From NCBI RefSeq assembly GCF_000185905.1, contig NC_014923.1, positions 4,115,501-4,179,500 on the forward strand: a stretch of 64,000 nt of DNA, written 5' to 3'. The position numbers were made by a program, and so were the translations under genes. Numbering within the stretch: position 1 is the stretch's first letter; every line of letters starts with the position of its first letter. Below the pieces are notes generated by a model. It was given only the letters and a program-made list of their open reading frames with translations. It did no database searches and was not told the origin of the DNA. Below are positions 1 through 7,589 of this stretch, one piece after another. The DNA is from Mesorhizobium ciceri biovar biserrulae WSM1271. Lineage in GTDB: Bacteria > Pseudomonadota > Alphaproteobacteria > Rhizobiales > Rhizobiaceae.

Positions 1-99
1 GCTGGAGGCGCGACCGGTCCGCAGCGAAGCCAGATCATGCTTGAACGCGGCGATGGCCCCATCCATGCGCCGCTTGAGATCGTCGTACTCACCACTCAT
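1..99 (-). CDS. frr: Ribosome recycling factor, N-terminal part (runs off the window)
   Basis: Only the first 33 codons lie in the window; the gene continues past its left edge. The start [19 protein letters not shown] followed by an LRTGRAS segment is the conserved N-terminus of ribosome recycling factor, which with EF-G splits post-termination ribosomes. ATG ends at 99 and is preceded by an AGGAG ribosome binding site. It lies 98 bases downstream of pyrH in the same orientation, the usual bacterial order rpsB-tsf-pyrH-frr. Confidence 0.9.
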
Positions 100-197
100 C
101 TTTATCTCCTCGACCCGTCTAATGCGGGCTCACTGCTTCGGGGCCGTCTTCGAATCGGACCTTCGAAAACCGGTTTCCCTTCGGGCCAGGCCGCCGA

Positions 198-920
198 TCA
201 ATCGTCCGCGACGACCGTGCAGCGGCCGCCGCCCCTCAGAATATCGCCGAAACCACCTTTTTCGTGGATCGAATAGACGATTATCGGAATGTTGTTTTCG
301 CGCGCAAGTGCAATCGCTGCAGTATCCATGATGGAAAGGCCGCGATTTATGACTTCGCCATGGCTGATGCGCTCGAAACGCGTCGCATTCGGGTCCTTCT
401 TCGGGTCCGCCGAGTAGACGCCGTCGACCTGAGTACCCTTGAACAGTGCGTCGGCGCCAATTTCAGCCGCGCGGAGGGCGGCGGCCGAATCAGTGGTGAA
501 GAACGGATTGCCGGTGCCGCCGGCGAAGATCACCACCTTGCCCTGGTTCATGTAGGCAGTCGCCTGGCGCTGCGAAAAGCTCTCGCAAAGTTCGGGCATG
601 GCGATCGCCGAAAGCACCACGGCGTCGACGCCGATCTTGTTCAACGACGTGCGCAGCGCCAGCGAGTTGATCACCGTGGCAAGCATGCCCATGTGGTCGC
701 CGGTGACACGGTCGCCGCCCTTGGAGGCAACCGCCACGCCGCGAAAGATGTTGCCGCCGCCGATGACGACGCCGACCTCGATGCCCAATGCACGCGCCTC
801 GGCGATGTCGCCGGCGATGCGATCCACCACTGAAACGTCGATGCCGAAATGCTGCTCGCCCATCAATGCTTCGCCCGACGCTTTCAACAAGACACGTCGG
901 TAGAGGGGCTTCACCGTCAT
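198..920 (-). CDS. pyrH: UMP kinase
   Basis: This 240-residue cytoplasmic enzyme phosphorylates UMP to UDP with ATP, feeding pyrimidine nucleotide synthesis. Visible amino-acid-kinase-fold motifs are KASGEALMG near residue 13, GGGNIFRG at 54-61, DHMGMLAT at 75-82 and the GGTGNPFFTTDSAA loop at 134-147. The frame stays open upstream to 1067, but the ATG ending at 920 gives the family N-terminus (MTVKPLYRRVLLK) and normal length, so the upstream 49 codons are taken as non-coding. It is followed by frr; its usual upstream neighbour tsf is displaced about 2.9 kb by an inserted oxidoreductase/LysR module. Confidence 0.95.
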   Translation of the reverse strand: MTVKPLYRRVLLKASGEALMGEQHFGIDVSVVDRIAGDIAEARALGIEVGVVIGGGNIFRGVAVASKGGDRVTGDHMGMLATVINSLALRTSLNKIGVDAVVLSAIAMPELCESFSQRQATAYMNQGKVVIFAGGTGNPFFTTDSAAALRAAEIGADALFKGTQVDGVYSADPKKDPNATRFERISHGEVINRGLSIMDTAAIALARENNIPIIVYSIHEKGGFGDILRGGGRCTVVADD

Positions 921-1007
921 CTGGGCCTCTTCATTTGCATGTGGCGCGTTCCGGTGGCTACCCTCGCGCAGGCGCCGCCTCGAAACAATGGCGTTCCGAT
1001 ACACGAA

Positions 1008-1033
1008 GGGCGCCGCGATGTCACGCGGCGCCC
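1008..1033 (-). terminator. Hairpin after aldo/keto reductase gene
   Basis: A perfect 10-bp inverted repeat (GGGCGCCGCG / CGCGGCGCCC) with a 6-base loop lies 34 bases past the reductase stop. On the minus strand it is followed only by TTCGTGT, so it is terminator-like without a good U-run. It would insulate pyrH from reductase transcription. Inferred. Confidence 0.4.
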
Positions 1034-1067
1034 AAACGGCAAATTCGCCGGTTTCCTGTCCCATCAA

Positions 1068-2177
1068 TCAATTGGTGGACACGCTGGCCGACTCTCCTTC
1101 GATAAGCCCCGGTGACACGTAGTTGGAGGGCTTGTCGCCGGTTGTCGCGCCGCCGGTGACGCGCGCCTGTATCTGCGCGCCGAAATAGGAATAGGGAAAC
1201 GGCGCTGGAGTTCTGCTGACCCTCTCCAGCCGGTCGCGATGCGCTTTCGGAATCTCGAAATCCAGCGCGCCAAGATTGTCCTGCATTTGGCTGAGCGTCG
1301 TCGCACCGAGAATGACGGTCGCGATCCCCGGCTGCGTCGCCACCCAGTTGAGCGCGACCTGAGGCATGCTGCGGCCGATCTCGGATGCGACCTTCTCGAG
1401 TTCGGCCACGATAGCCCAGTTGCGTTGCGTGAACTTTTGGAAACCCGGATGTGTCGAGTTGCGAAATCCGTCGAGCCGGCCCGCGTTTCCGGCCTGAGCC
1501 GGCCGATACTTGCCGCTCAGCAGTCCGCTGGCCAGCGGGCTCCACACCATGATGCCGGCGCCATGGCGCGTGCCGAATGGCACGAACTCATTCTCGATTG
1601 CGCGTTCGGCCAATGAATATTCGAGCTGTAGCGCCGAAACCGGCTCATATCCGCGCAATTCGGCGATCGCCTGTGCGCGGCCCGCATACCAGGTGGGCAC
1701 ATCCGAAAGGCCGACATGGCGCACCTTGCCCATCCGAACCAGGTCGTCCAGCGTGCGCATGACCTCCTCGGCCGGGGTCAGCCTGTCCCAGACATGCATG
1801 AGATAGAGATCGATATAGTCGGTCCCCAACCGTTTCAGCGAAGCATCGACGGCCCGCATGATGTTCTTGCGGCCATTGCCGCCGGCATTCGGATTGCCGG
1901 GCTGCATGTTCATGGTGAACTTGCTGGCGATCACCGCCATGTCGCGCAAGCCGCGCTCGGCGATGAATTCGCCAAGCCAGGCTTCGGCCGTGCCGTCTGT
2001 GTAGAGATCCGCCGTGTCGAAGAAATTGCCGCCCGCCTCGACATAGGCGTCGAACATCGCCCGCGCCGTATCCCTGTCGGCTCCCCAGCCCCATTCCGTG
2101 CCGAAAGTCATCGTGCCCAGCGCCAGCCGGCTGACCCTGAGGCCGCTGTTGCCAAGAGTGTAGTAGGTCATGGTCAT
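1068..2177 (-). CDS. Aldo/keto reductase
   Basis: A 369-residue NAD(P)H-dependent oxidoreductase of the aldo/keto reductase superfamily. The catalytic tetrad can be read as Asp54 and Tyr59 (FFDTADLYT), Lys86 (VIASKFTM) and His128 (LYLMHVWD). The C-terminal half keeps the cofactor-binding GVATVILGATT-like segment. Substrate is unknown; the length and the FGTEWGWG N-terminal segment resemble the large YajO/Tas-like group. ATG at 2177 has GGAAGA about 8 bases upstream; a second ATG two codons on is possible. It probably shares a transcript with the NTF2-like gene 37 bases upstream, both divergent from the LysR gene. The set sits inside the usual rpsB-tsf-pyrH-frr order. Confidence 0.88.
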   Translation of the reverse strand: MTMTYYTLGNSGLRVSRLALGTMTFGTEWGWGADRDTARAMFDAYVEAGGNFFDTADLYTDGTAEAWLGEFIAERGLRDMAVIASKFTMNMQPGNPNAGGNGRKNIMRAVDASLKRLGTDYIDLYLMHVWDRLTPAEEVMRTLDDLVRMGKVRHVGLSDVPTWYAGRAQAIAELRGYEPVSALQLEYSLAERAIENEFVPFGTRHGAGIMVWSPLASGLLSGKYRPAQAGNAGRLDGFRNSTHPGFQKFTQRNWAIVAELEKVASEIGRSMPQVALNWVATQPGIATVILGATTLSQMQDNLGALDFEIPKAHRDRLERVSRTPAPFPYSYFGAQIQARVTGGATTGDKPSNYVSPGLIEGESASVSTN

Positions 2178-2214
2178 AATCGTCTTCCAATGCTTGGTGA
2201 CAGATGCCCGAGCG

Positions 2215-2742
2215 TCACTGGCCCGGAGTGGTCTTGACCCAGGGATTGCCGCGCTCGTGTGTCATGCGGAACGCAAAGCCATCGACCTTCCAGCCATCCG
2301 CAAAACGCGTCAGGTGATGCTCATAGGTGCCCCAGACCTCCCAAAGCGGGTCGCCATTGCCTTCCATCCGGTTCCAGGCATAGCCGGTCGACAGGACAGT
2401 CGCCGTGTCCCCTTCGAGAACGACCTGGTGATTGGTGCGCAGATGCAGGCTTGTCTTGCTGCCCTTGAGGTTGGCCGCCCAGGCGCCAATCAGGTCGTCG
2501 GAAGCGATGTTGGCCGCCGGCTGTCCGGAAAGGCTGCTGAAATCGGCAGTGGCCCGATCCGCGAAATAGCTGCGTGCAAGCTTCCAGTCCTGGGCGTCGA
2601 CGGCCCGGTCGATGGCATCGGCAATGCGAATGACCGCGCGTTCGTCTGCGAGCGCCCGCCAGTCTGATGGCTCCGCCCCGCCGGCGTCCATCGGCGCCAA
2701 CGCCATGCCTGCCGCGAAAGTTACACGCTTCAACGCATTCAT
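2215..2742 (-). CDS. Exported NTF2/SnoaL-like protein
   Basis: A 175-residue product beginning with a short signal-like segment (MNALKRVTFAAGMALAPM, then Ala/Gly-rich), suggesting export. The body, with WRALADERAVIRIADAIDRA, an ARSYFAD segment, a central beta-rich stretch and a terminal WKVDGFAFRM strand, matches the SnoaL-like/NTF2 fold used by small-molecule isomerases, dehydratases and binding proteins. The chosen ATG at 2742 has an AGGAG site; the frame is open upstream to 2856, but that part overlaps the divergent regulatory region. No catalytic residue can be assigned. It is likely co-transcribed with the aldo/keto reductase. Confidence 0.7.
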   Translation of the reverse strand: MNALKRVTFAAGMALAPMDAGGAEPSDWRALADERAVIRIADAIDRAVDAQDWKLARSYFADRATADFSSLSGQPAANIASDDLIGAWAANLKGSKTSLHLRTNHQVVLEGDTATVLSTGYAWNRMEGNGDPLWEVWGTYEHHLTRFADGWKVDGFAFRMTHERGNPWVKTTPGQ

Positions 2743-2829
2743 GTTCTTTCTCCTCGATGCCATCAGCCCGTCGCCGATGTGCTGCCGACAATTTGGACCG
2801 CCAGGCTGACATCGATAAGATTGCATGGT

Positions 2830-2846
2830 TCGCATGGACCATGCGA
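2830..2846. promoter_or_regulatory. 17-bp palindrome, probable LysR-family operator
   Basis: TCGCATGGACCATGCGA is a perfect palindrome with a central A. It lies 12 bases upstream of the LysR gene start and within the 116-base divergent region. A further GCATGG half-site starts at 2823, nine bases before the one at 2832. Position and symmetry suggest the LysR product binds here, repressing itself and activating the oxidoreductase pair. The palindrome is seen; the role is inferred. Confidence 0.5.
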
Positions 2847-2858
2847 TATCATGCATGA

Positions 2859-3785
2859 ATGGACCGGGACCTGCTCCCTCACCTGCCTGTGATCGTCGCC
2901 GTGGCCCGACGCGGCGGGTTCGCGCTTGCCGCCGCCGAACTCGGCATGAGCCCTTCGGCAGTCAGCCATGCGGTGCGCATTGTCGAAGAGCGGATCGGCC
3001 AGCCTTTGTTCGCCCGGACGACGCGCAGCGTTTCGCTCACCGAGGCCGGCAAGGCGCTGGTGGAAACGGCGGCTCCGGCCCTCCAGGATATTGCCGAGCG
3101 GATGGACCGTATCCGCAGCGTCAAAGGCAGGCCGTCTGGCCTGCTCAGGATCAACGCCTCCAACATCGCCATACCATTGGCGGTGACGCCGGTGGTCGCG
3201 GCGATGGCCGAGCGCTATCCGGAGGTTACGGTGGAGGTCTTCGCTGACCAGGGTCTGGTTGATATCGTCGGCGAAGGCTTCGATGCCGGCATCCGGCTTG
3301 GCGAGATGATCGCCCAGGACATGGTCGCGGTCCGGCTGACGCCGCCGTTCTCCGTCGTCATTGTCGCCTCGCCCGCTTACATCGGAAGGCACGGCCGTCC
3401 CAGCAGCGTTGCCGATTTGGCGAACCACAATTGTATTGGCTACCGGCTCGTCCGCTCCGGTGCGCTCTATCGCTGGGATCTGATCGAGGATGGCAAGGAC
3501 ATCGCCATGGAGACGCGGGGCAGCGTTGTCGTGACGGATTCGCTCGCAGCAATCGATCTTGCGCTTGCAGGCGTCGGGCTTGCCTATGTCTTCGAGCCGC
3601 TGGCGCGCGCCGATCTTGCCGCGGGCCGCCTGGTCCAGGTGCTGCCGCAGACGGCGATCGAGGAACCGGGGCTATTCCTCTATTTCCCGCGCCGGGCGTC
3701 AATGGCGCCGAAGCTCAGGGCCTTTATCGACACCGCACAAGAAATCGGCCGGGCATCCTTGCGGACACCCGGCCGAGTTGCCTGA
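2859..3785 (+). CDS. LysR-family transcriptional regulator
   Basis: A 308-residue DNA-binding regulator. The N-terminal winged helix-turn-helix covers about residues 5-62 (GGFALAAAELGMSPSAVSHAVR, then LFARTTRSVSLTEAG), and the rest is the two-lobed co-inducer-binding domain. GFDAGIRLGE and the C-terminal LYFPRR segment place it in the GstR/DsdC-like group often found beside oxidoreductases. It is divergent from the NTF2-like and aldo/keto reductase genes, with a 17-bp palindrome in between, so it most likely controls that pair. It converges with tsf. Confidence 0.9.
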   Translation: MDRDLLPHLPVIVAVARRGGFALAAAELGMSPSAVSHAVRIVEERIGQPLFARTTRSVSLTEAGKALVETAAPALQDIAERMDRIRSVKGRPSGLLRINASNIAIPLAVTPVVAAMAERYPEVTVEVFADQGLVDIVGEGFDAGIRLGEMIAQDMVAVRLTPPFSVVIVASPAYIGRHGRPSSVADLANHNCIGYRLVRSGALYRWDLIEDGKDIAMETRGSVVVTDSLAAIDLALAGVGLAYVFEPLARADLAAGRLVQVLPQTAIEEPGLFLYFPRRASMAPKLRAFIDTAQEIGRASLRTPGRVA

Positions 3786-3792
3786 GCTGAGA

Positions 3793-3808
3793 AGCCCCTT
3801 CAGGGGCT
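3793..3808. terminator. Hairpin between convergent LysR gene and tsf
   Basis: AGCCCC TTCA GGGGCT forms a 6-bp GC-rich stem in the 34-base gap between the two convergent stop codons. It is followed by ATTTGT on the plus strand and TTCTC on the minus strand, so it could end transcription in either direction, though neither U-run is strong. Confidence 0.5.
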
Positions 3809-3819
3809 ATTTGTAAGGA

Positions 3820-4740
3820 TTATTTCTTCACCGCAGCCGCGACTTCCGCCGCGAAATCGGTCTCTTCCTTTTCAATGCCTTCGCCGAGCGCAAAGCGCAG
3901 ATAGGCGGAGATCTTGGCCGGAGCGCCGATTTCCTTCTCGGCATCCTTCAGTGCCTGCTCGACAGTGATGTCGGGATTGAGCACGAAGGCCTGCTTCAGG
4001 AGCACGACTTCCTCATAGAACTTGCGTAGGCGGCCTTCGACCATCTTTTCGATGATCGCTTCCGGCTTGCCGGACTGGCGCGCCTGATCGGCGAAGATCG
4101 CCTTCTCGCGCTCGACCGCAGCCGGATCGATCTGCTCGGCCGTCAGCGCCAGCGGGTTGGTGGCGGCGACATGCATGGCAACCTGGCGGCCAAAGGCATT
4201 GGCGGCATGCTCATTGCCCGTGGTCTCGATCGCGACCAGAACGCCGAGCTTGCCAAGACCATCGGCAACTGCGTTGTGGACGTAGGTGGCGACAGCACCG
4301 TGCGGGACGGTGAGCTTGGCCGAGCGGCGGAAGCCCATGTTTTCGCCGATGGTGCCGACAGCGTCCTTGATGGTGTCGGCAACCGACTTGTCGGAACCCG
4401 GATACTTTGCGGCGGCCACAGCCTCCGTCGTGCCATAGGCCAGCGCAACCTTGGCAACATTGGCGACGATTTCCTGAAACGCGGCGTTGCGGGCAACGAA
4501 GTCGGTCTCGGAATTGACTTCCACGACGGCAGCCTCGCGCACGCCGTTGTCGACGCCGATCAGACCTTCAGCCGCGGTGCGGCCAGCCTTCTTGTCGGCC
4601 TTGGAGATACCCTTCTTGCGCAGCCAGTCGACGGCCTCTTCCATGTTGCCGTTGGTCTCGGTCAACGCCGCCTTGCAATCCATCATGCCCGCGCCGGTCA
4701 AGTCGCGGAGTTCTTTGACCTGTGCAGCCGAAATGCTCAT
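3820..4740 (-). CDS. tsf: Translation elongation factor Ts
   Basis: A 306-residue guanine nucleotide exchange factor that regenerates EF-Tu-GTP. The N-terminal UBA-like region carries the signature LTGAGMMDCKAALTE and NGNMEEAVDWLRKKG (residues 14-45); the core has VEVNSETDFVARN, and the C-terminal part is the usual dimerisation/core domain ending in an Ala/Lys-rich tail. It follows rpsB by 109 bases in the same direction, with two hairpins in the gap. In most bacteria pyrH comes next; here the gene converges with a LysR regulator. Confidence 0.97.
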   Translation of the reverse strand: MSISAAQVKELRDLTGAGMMDCKAALTETNGNMEEAVDWLRKKGISKADKKAGRTAAEGLIGVDNGVREAAVVEVNSETDFVARNAAFQEIVANVAKVALAYGTTEAVAAAKYPGSDKSVADTIKDAVGTIGENMGFRRSAKLTVPHGAVATYVHNAVADGLGKLGVLVAIETTGNEHAANAFGRQVAMHVAATNPLALTAEQIDPAAVEREKAIFADQARQSGKPEAIIEKMVEGRLRKFYEEVVLLKQAFVLNPDITVEQALKDAEKEIGAPAKISAYLRFALGEGIEKEETDFAAEVAAAVKK

Positions 4741-4766
4741 TGTCGCCTCTTTGTTTTAAATGCACC

Positions 4767-4795
4767 GACGCACCATCGGTATTCGATGGTGCGTC
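4767..4795 (-). terminator. Strong hairpin upstream of tsf (possible attenuator)
   Basis: GACGCACCATCG and CGATGGTGCGTC form a perfect 12-bp stem with a 5-base loop in the rpsB-tsf gap, 26 bases before the tsf start. On the minus strand it is followed by GGTGCATTTAAAAC, not a U-run, so attenuation, RNA processing or a translational role for tsf are all possible. The structure is seen; the role is inferred. Confidence 0.45.
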
Positions 4796-4824
4796 TGTTT
4801 AGCGTGCCAGAATATGAGAAAGAT

Positions 4825-4844
4825 GAAGGCCGCAACCGGCCTTC
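4825..4844 (-). terminator. Hairpin just after rpsB
   Basis: GAAGGCCG CAAC CGGCCTTC gives a perfect 8-bp stem five bases beyond the rpsB stop. On the minus strand it is followed by ATCTTTCTC, a modest U-rich tract. It could partly terminate rpsB transcripts and lower tsf expression, as described for the E. coli rpsB-tsf gap. Confidence 0.5.
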
Positions 4845-4849
4845 GATTA

Positions 4850-5638
4850 TCAAGCTTCCGGAGCGTCTGCAGCCGGGGCCGGAGCCGGGTCGAGCGCGGG
4901 TTCGACGGGAGCTTCGATCGAAGCGCCGATGTCGACGCCGAGCGCGCCCTGCTGACGGGCGATGCCGTCGATCGCAGCTTTGGCGATCAGATCGCAATAG
5001 AGCTGGATGGCGCGGGCCGCGTCGTCATTGCCGGGGATCGGGAAGTCGATCTTGTCCGGATCGCAGTTCGAATCGATGATGGCGACGACCGGAATGCCGA
5101 GGCGCTTGGCCTCGAGGATGGCGATCGCTTCCTTGTTGGTGTCGATCACGAACATCAGGTCGGGCGTCGAGCCCATGTCCTTGATGCCGCCCAGCGCCTT
5201 GTCGAGCTTCTCGCGCTCGCGGTCGAGGTTCAGGCGTTCCTTCTTGGTCAACCCTTGCGCCTCGCCGGCCAGCATCTCGTCGAGCTTGCGCAGGCGCTGG
5301 ATCGAATTCGAGATCGTCTTCCAGTTGGTCAGCATGCCGCCGAGCCAACGCGAGTTGACGTAGTACTGGGCCGAACGCTGTGCCGCATCGGCGACGATGT
5401 CGGACGCCTGGCGCTTGGTGCCGACGAACAGCACGCGGCCGCCCTTGGCGACGGTGTCGGAAACCTGCTTCAGCGCCTGGTGCAGCAAAGGCACCGTCTG
5501 CGAGAGGTCGATGATGTGGATGTTGTTGCGGGCGCCATAGATGTAGGGCGCCATTTTCGGGTTCCAGCGATGGGTCTGGTGGCCGAAGTGAATGCCAGCT
5601 TCCAAAAGCTGGCGCATGCTGAAATCAGGCAGTGCCAT
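4850..5638 (-). CDS. rpsB: 30S ribosomal protein S2
   Basis: A 262-residue small-subunit protein needed for binding of S1 and mRNA. It opens with MALPDFSMRQLLEAGIHFGH, followed by HRWNPKMAPYIYG, VNSRWLGGMLTNW and GIPVVAIIDSNCDP, all S2 signatures. The last 30 residues form a Pro/Ala-rich acidic tail (from about residue 232), common in alphaproteobacteria. ATG at 5638 is preceded by GGAAAGGAAC. It heads the rpsB-tsf unit with a structured leader of roughly 120 bases. Confidence 0.97.
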   Translation of the reverse strand: MALPDFSMRQLLEAGIHFGHQTHRWNPKMAPYIYGARNNIHIIDLSQTVPLLHQALKQVSDTVAKGGRVLFVGTKRQASDIVADAAQRSAQYYVNSRWLGGMLTNWKTISNSIQRLRKLDEMLAGEAQGLTKKERLNLDREREKLDKALGGIKDMGSTPDLMFVIDTNKEAIAILEAKRLGIPVVAIIDSNCDPDKIDFPIPGNDDAARAIQLYCDLIAKAAIDGIARQQGALGVDIGASIEAPVEPALDPAPAPAADAPEA

Positions 5639-5760
5639 TCAAAGTTCCTTTCCGGTTAGCCTCCACGGACACAGGCATTTTTGGACTTTGTCCTCGAACG
5701 CCACCGGAGGTTTCAGCCGGATTTCTCCCGGGCAGACACCAAAGTCCGTGTGTGGAATGA
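5639..5760 (-). promoter_or_regulatory. rpsB 5' leader with mutually exclusive pairings
   Basis: The leader upstream of rpsB holds a segment at 5740-5750 whose GTCC core can pair either with 5683-5690 (GGACTTTG with CAAAGTCC, 8 bp) or with 5664-5670 (CACGGAC with GTCCGTG, 7 bp). The two stems cannot form together. Ribosomal-protein operons are commonly autoregulated through such leaders. The complementarity is seen; a switch, with S2 as possible ligand, is inferred. Confidence 0.35.
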
Positions 5761-5840
5761 GCGCGCATATAGAGGGGATGCGCGATAAACGCAAGGGCCG
5801 CGGGACCTGTGTGCGGCGTGCGACGATCCGCGCGCTGCCG

Positions 5841-6119
5841 TCAGCGCTTTATCTTGCCGTTCGGCACCCGCACCCGCCGGAAGACCGCGACGATCTCCTC
5901 GCGGCTGCATTCGATGGCGCCGAGCCGCACCGCACGGTCACGCTCGAAGCCGGTTATGTCGTAATGCGGCGCCGATGTCTTGGGCGGCCCCTGGTAGGAT
6001 GAGCGCTTGACGCCAAGATGCGCGGCAAAGCGATGCAACTCGTCGGTGTCGTCGGCCAACAGATGGCACCAGCGATGGCCGGCCCAGTTCCAGATCGCTG
6101 CGTCGACATAGGCTGCCAT
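5841..6119 (-). CDS. DUF4031-family protein
   Basis: A 92-residue protein beginning MAAYVDAAIWNWAGHRW and containing CHLLADDTDELHRFAAHLG and an H-Y-D-I-T segment, the hallmarks of the DUF4031 family. Its function is unknown; conserved Asp, His and Trp residues suggest a small metal- or nucleotide-related fold. The frame is open upstream to 6314, but that stretch overlaps the preceding acyltransferase gene, and the ATG at 6119 gives the family start. It follows the PlsC-like gene by 58 bases. Confidence 0.75.
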   Translation of the reverse strand: MAAYVDAAIWNWAGHRWCHLLADDTDELHRFAAHLGVKRSSYQGPPKTSAPHYDITGFERDRAVRLGAIECSREEIVAVFRRVRVPNGKIKR

Positions 6120-6177
6120 AAAGCTTGCTGTCTGCCTTCCATCCGTCACGACAGTCGGCCACATGGCCCGGCTGATG

Positions 6178-7476
6178 TCAGTGACGATAGAATGGATTCG
6201 GATAGAAAATGAAGCCGCCATTGGCTGCAAGCTCGGCGACGATGTTGGTGACTGTATCCTGCATGCGACGGTGCAGATCGGCAACCGCATCGTCGATCGA
6301 GCCCGTATGCTCATGCAAGCCCAGTGCCTCCGGCACCCGGATGTGGGCGCAACGCGGCCCGGCTGGCTGCGGAACGAACCGGTTCATCGTGTCGCGCAGC
6401 CCGCCCCGACAATAGTCGTTGCGGATCCGCTTCAGATGTTCGGCGATCTCCTCCTGGCTAATGCGCGGATTGGCGCAGGCCCAGGGTCCGACGCGTTGCA
6501 GCCTCTGAACTCTATCGACGAGCGCGCGGACCTGCCTTTGCCGTTCGGCATCGCCAGTGTTTTCGCGCTGCCAGCGGCGCGCCCGCCGCAGAAGCTCGGT
6601 GATGTCGGCGACATCAATGTCGGCTGAGATGCTTTTGCCGAGCTGGCGGCTGAGCTCGGTGACCAAAACCCTCTGACGCTGGGCATAGGAAGCGCCTTGG
6701 TCGAACGGCATGCCGCTGGCAGCTTCATCGCGGGCCAGCAGTGTCGAATAGACATGGTGAATGCGCTGCGGCAGCGTGTCGGTCGCCTGGCGTTCTATTT
6801 TGAGGTTTTTCTCGACATAGGCGCATTCCTTCGCCAGTGCCGCTTCGACGTTGCCGGTGAAGGCAAGCTTCCAGACGACGGGCGCGATCCAGACCTTGAA
6901 ATTGGAATCCGTGGCCCGACCGCGCTTGAGGGCTTCCAGTCCCATCTCGACGGCACCCGGCAGCAAAGACGCAACGACATTGGCATGCCAGCCGACGCCG
7001 CCTTCGGGATGCAGCAGCACGCCATGGCCTTTCAGGGCCCAGGCGATCGAGTGTTCCTTCGCTGCCCCGCTGTTGCCGGGAATCTGGGCGATCAGATTGT
7101 TGGCAAGCCAGAACTTCTGCATCAGCCGGCCAAGGCCGTTGACGACACCATTGGTCGCCCATGAGGCCGTGAGCGGGCTGACCTGCGACACGATTTCCTT
7201 GTCGATCATCCAGTCGGTGAAGAACTCGGGATGATTGGGTGTGATGAAGGTCGCCTTCCCTGCCCCGCAACTGGCCTTCAGCCGCTCAAGATCGGCGTCG
7301 GGAAAGTCGATATGGCGGACATTTGAGACGCCGCGCAGACCGGCCAGGCGATTGAACGGCAACAGATCCCGAAACCCGGGAATGCCGCGCAGCATGACGA
7401 TCCGGTTGACGGATGTCATGGCCCTGATCAGTGCCGGGTTGGGCCGCGGCGCGACGAACGTATCGATCCTGCTCAA
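6178..7476 (-). CDS. PlsC-like (LPLAT superfamily) acyltransferase
   Basis: A protein of about 430 residues with the two core motifs of glycerophospholipid acyltransferases: TPNHPEFFTDW (His and Asp separated by five residues rather than the usual four) and LLHPEGGVGW, equivalent to the FPEG substrate-binding block. The C-terminal half is helical and charged, not part of the usual 240-residue PlsC. It probably acylates a lipid or lysolipid at the inner membrane; substrate unknown. The start is uncertain: TTG at 7476 has AGGGGG 8 bases upstream and is preferred; TTG at 7569 and ATG at 7419 are alternatives. It lies downstream of the eipB-like gene in the same direction. Confidence 0.72.
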   Translation of the reverse strand: MSRIDTFVAPRPNPALIRAMTSVNRIVMLRGIPGFRDLLPFNRLAGLRGVSNVRHIDFPDADLERLKASCGAGKATFITPNHPEFFTDWMIDKEIVSQVSPLTASWATNGVVNGLGRLMQKFWLANNLIAQIPGNSGAAKEHSIAWALKGHGVLLHPEGGVGWHANVVASLLPGAVEMGLEALKRGRATDSNFKVWIAPVVWKLAFTGNVEAALAKECAYVEKNLKIERQATDTLPQRIHHVYSTLLARDEAASGMPFDQGASYAQRQRVLVTELSRQLGKSISADIDVADITELLRRARRWQRENTGDAERQRQVRALVDRVQRLQRVGPWACANPRISQEEIAEHLKRIRNDYCRGGLRDTMNRFVPQPAGPRCAHIRVPEALGLHEHTGSIDDAVADLHRRMQDTVTNIVAELAANGGFIFYPNPFYRH

Positions 7477-7589
7477 GCTGATCCCCCTCGCGCCTGGACG
7501 CTGGAAGAGGTTGAGAGACGATTGCGGCACGTTCAAGTCGTTCGTTACGACCACGCCGTGCCGTGGCAAATCAGCTGCCTAGACAGGCA

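Noticed and set aside
129..186. Repeat-like sequence between pyrH and frr with two TTCGAA-type motifs and an AAAACCGGTTT stretch
   Set aside because: It partly resembles the RIME-like half near 56930, but the match is short and no hairpin spans it, so it is not called as a repeat.
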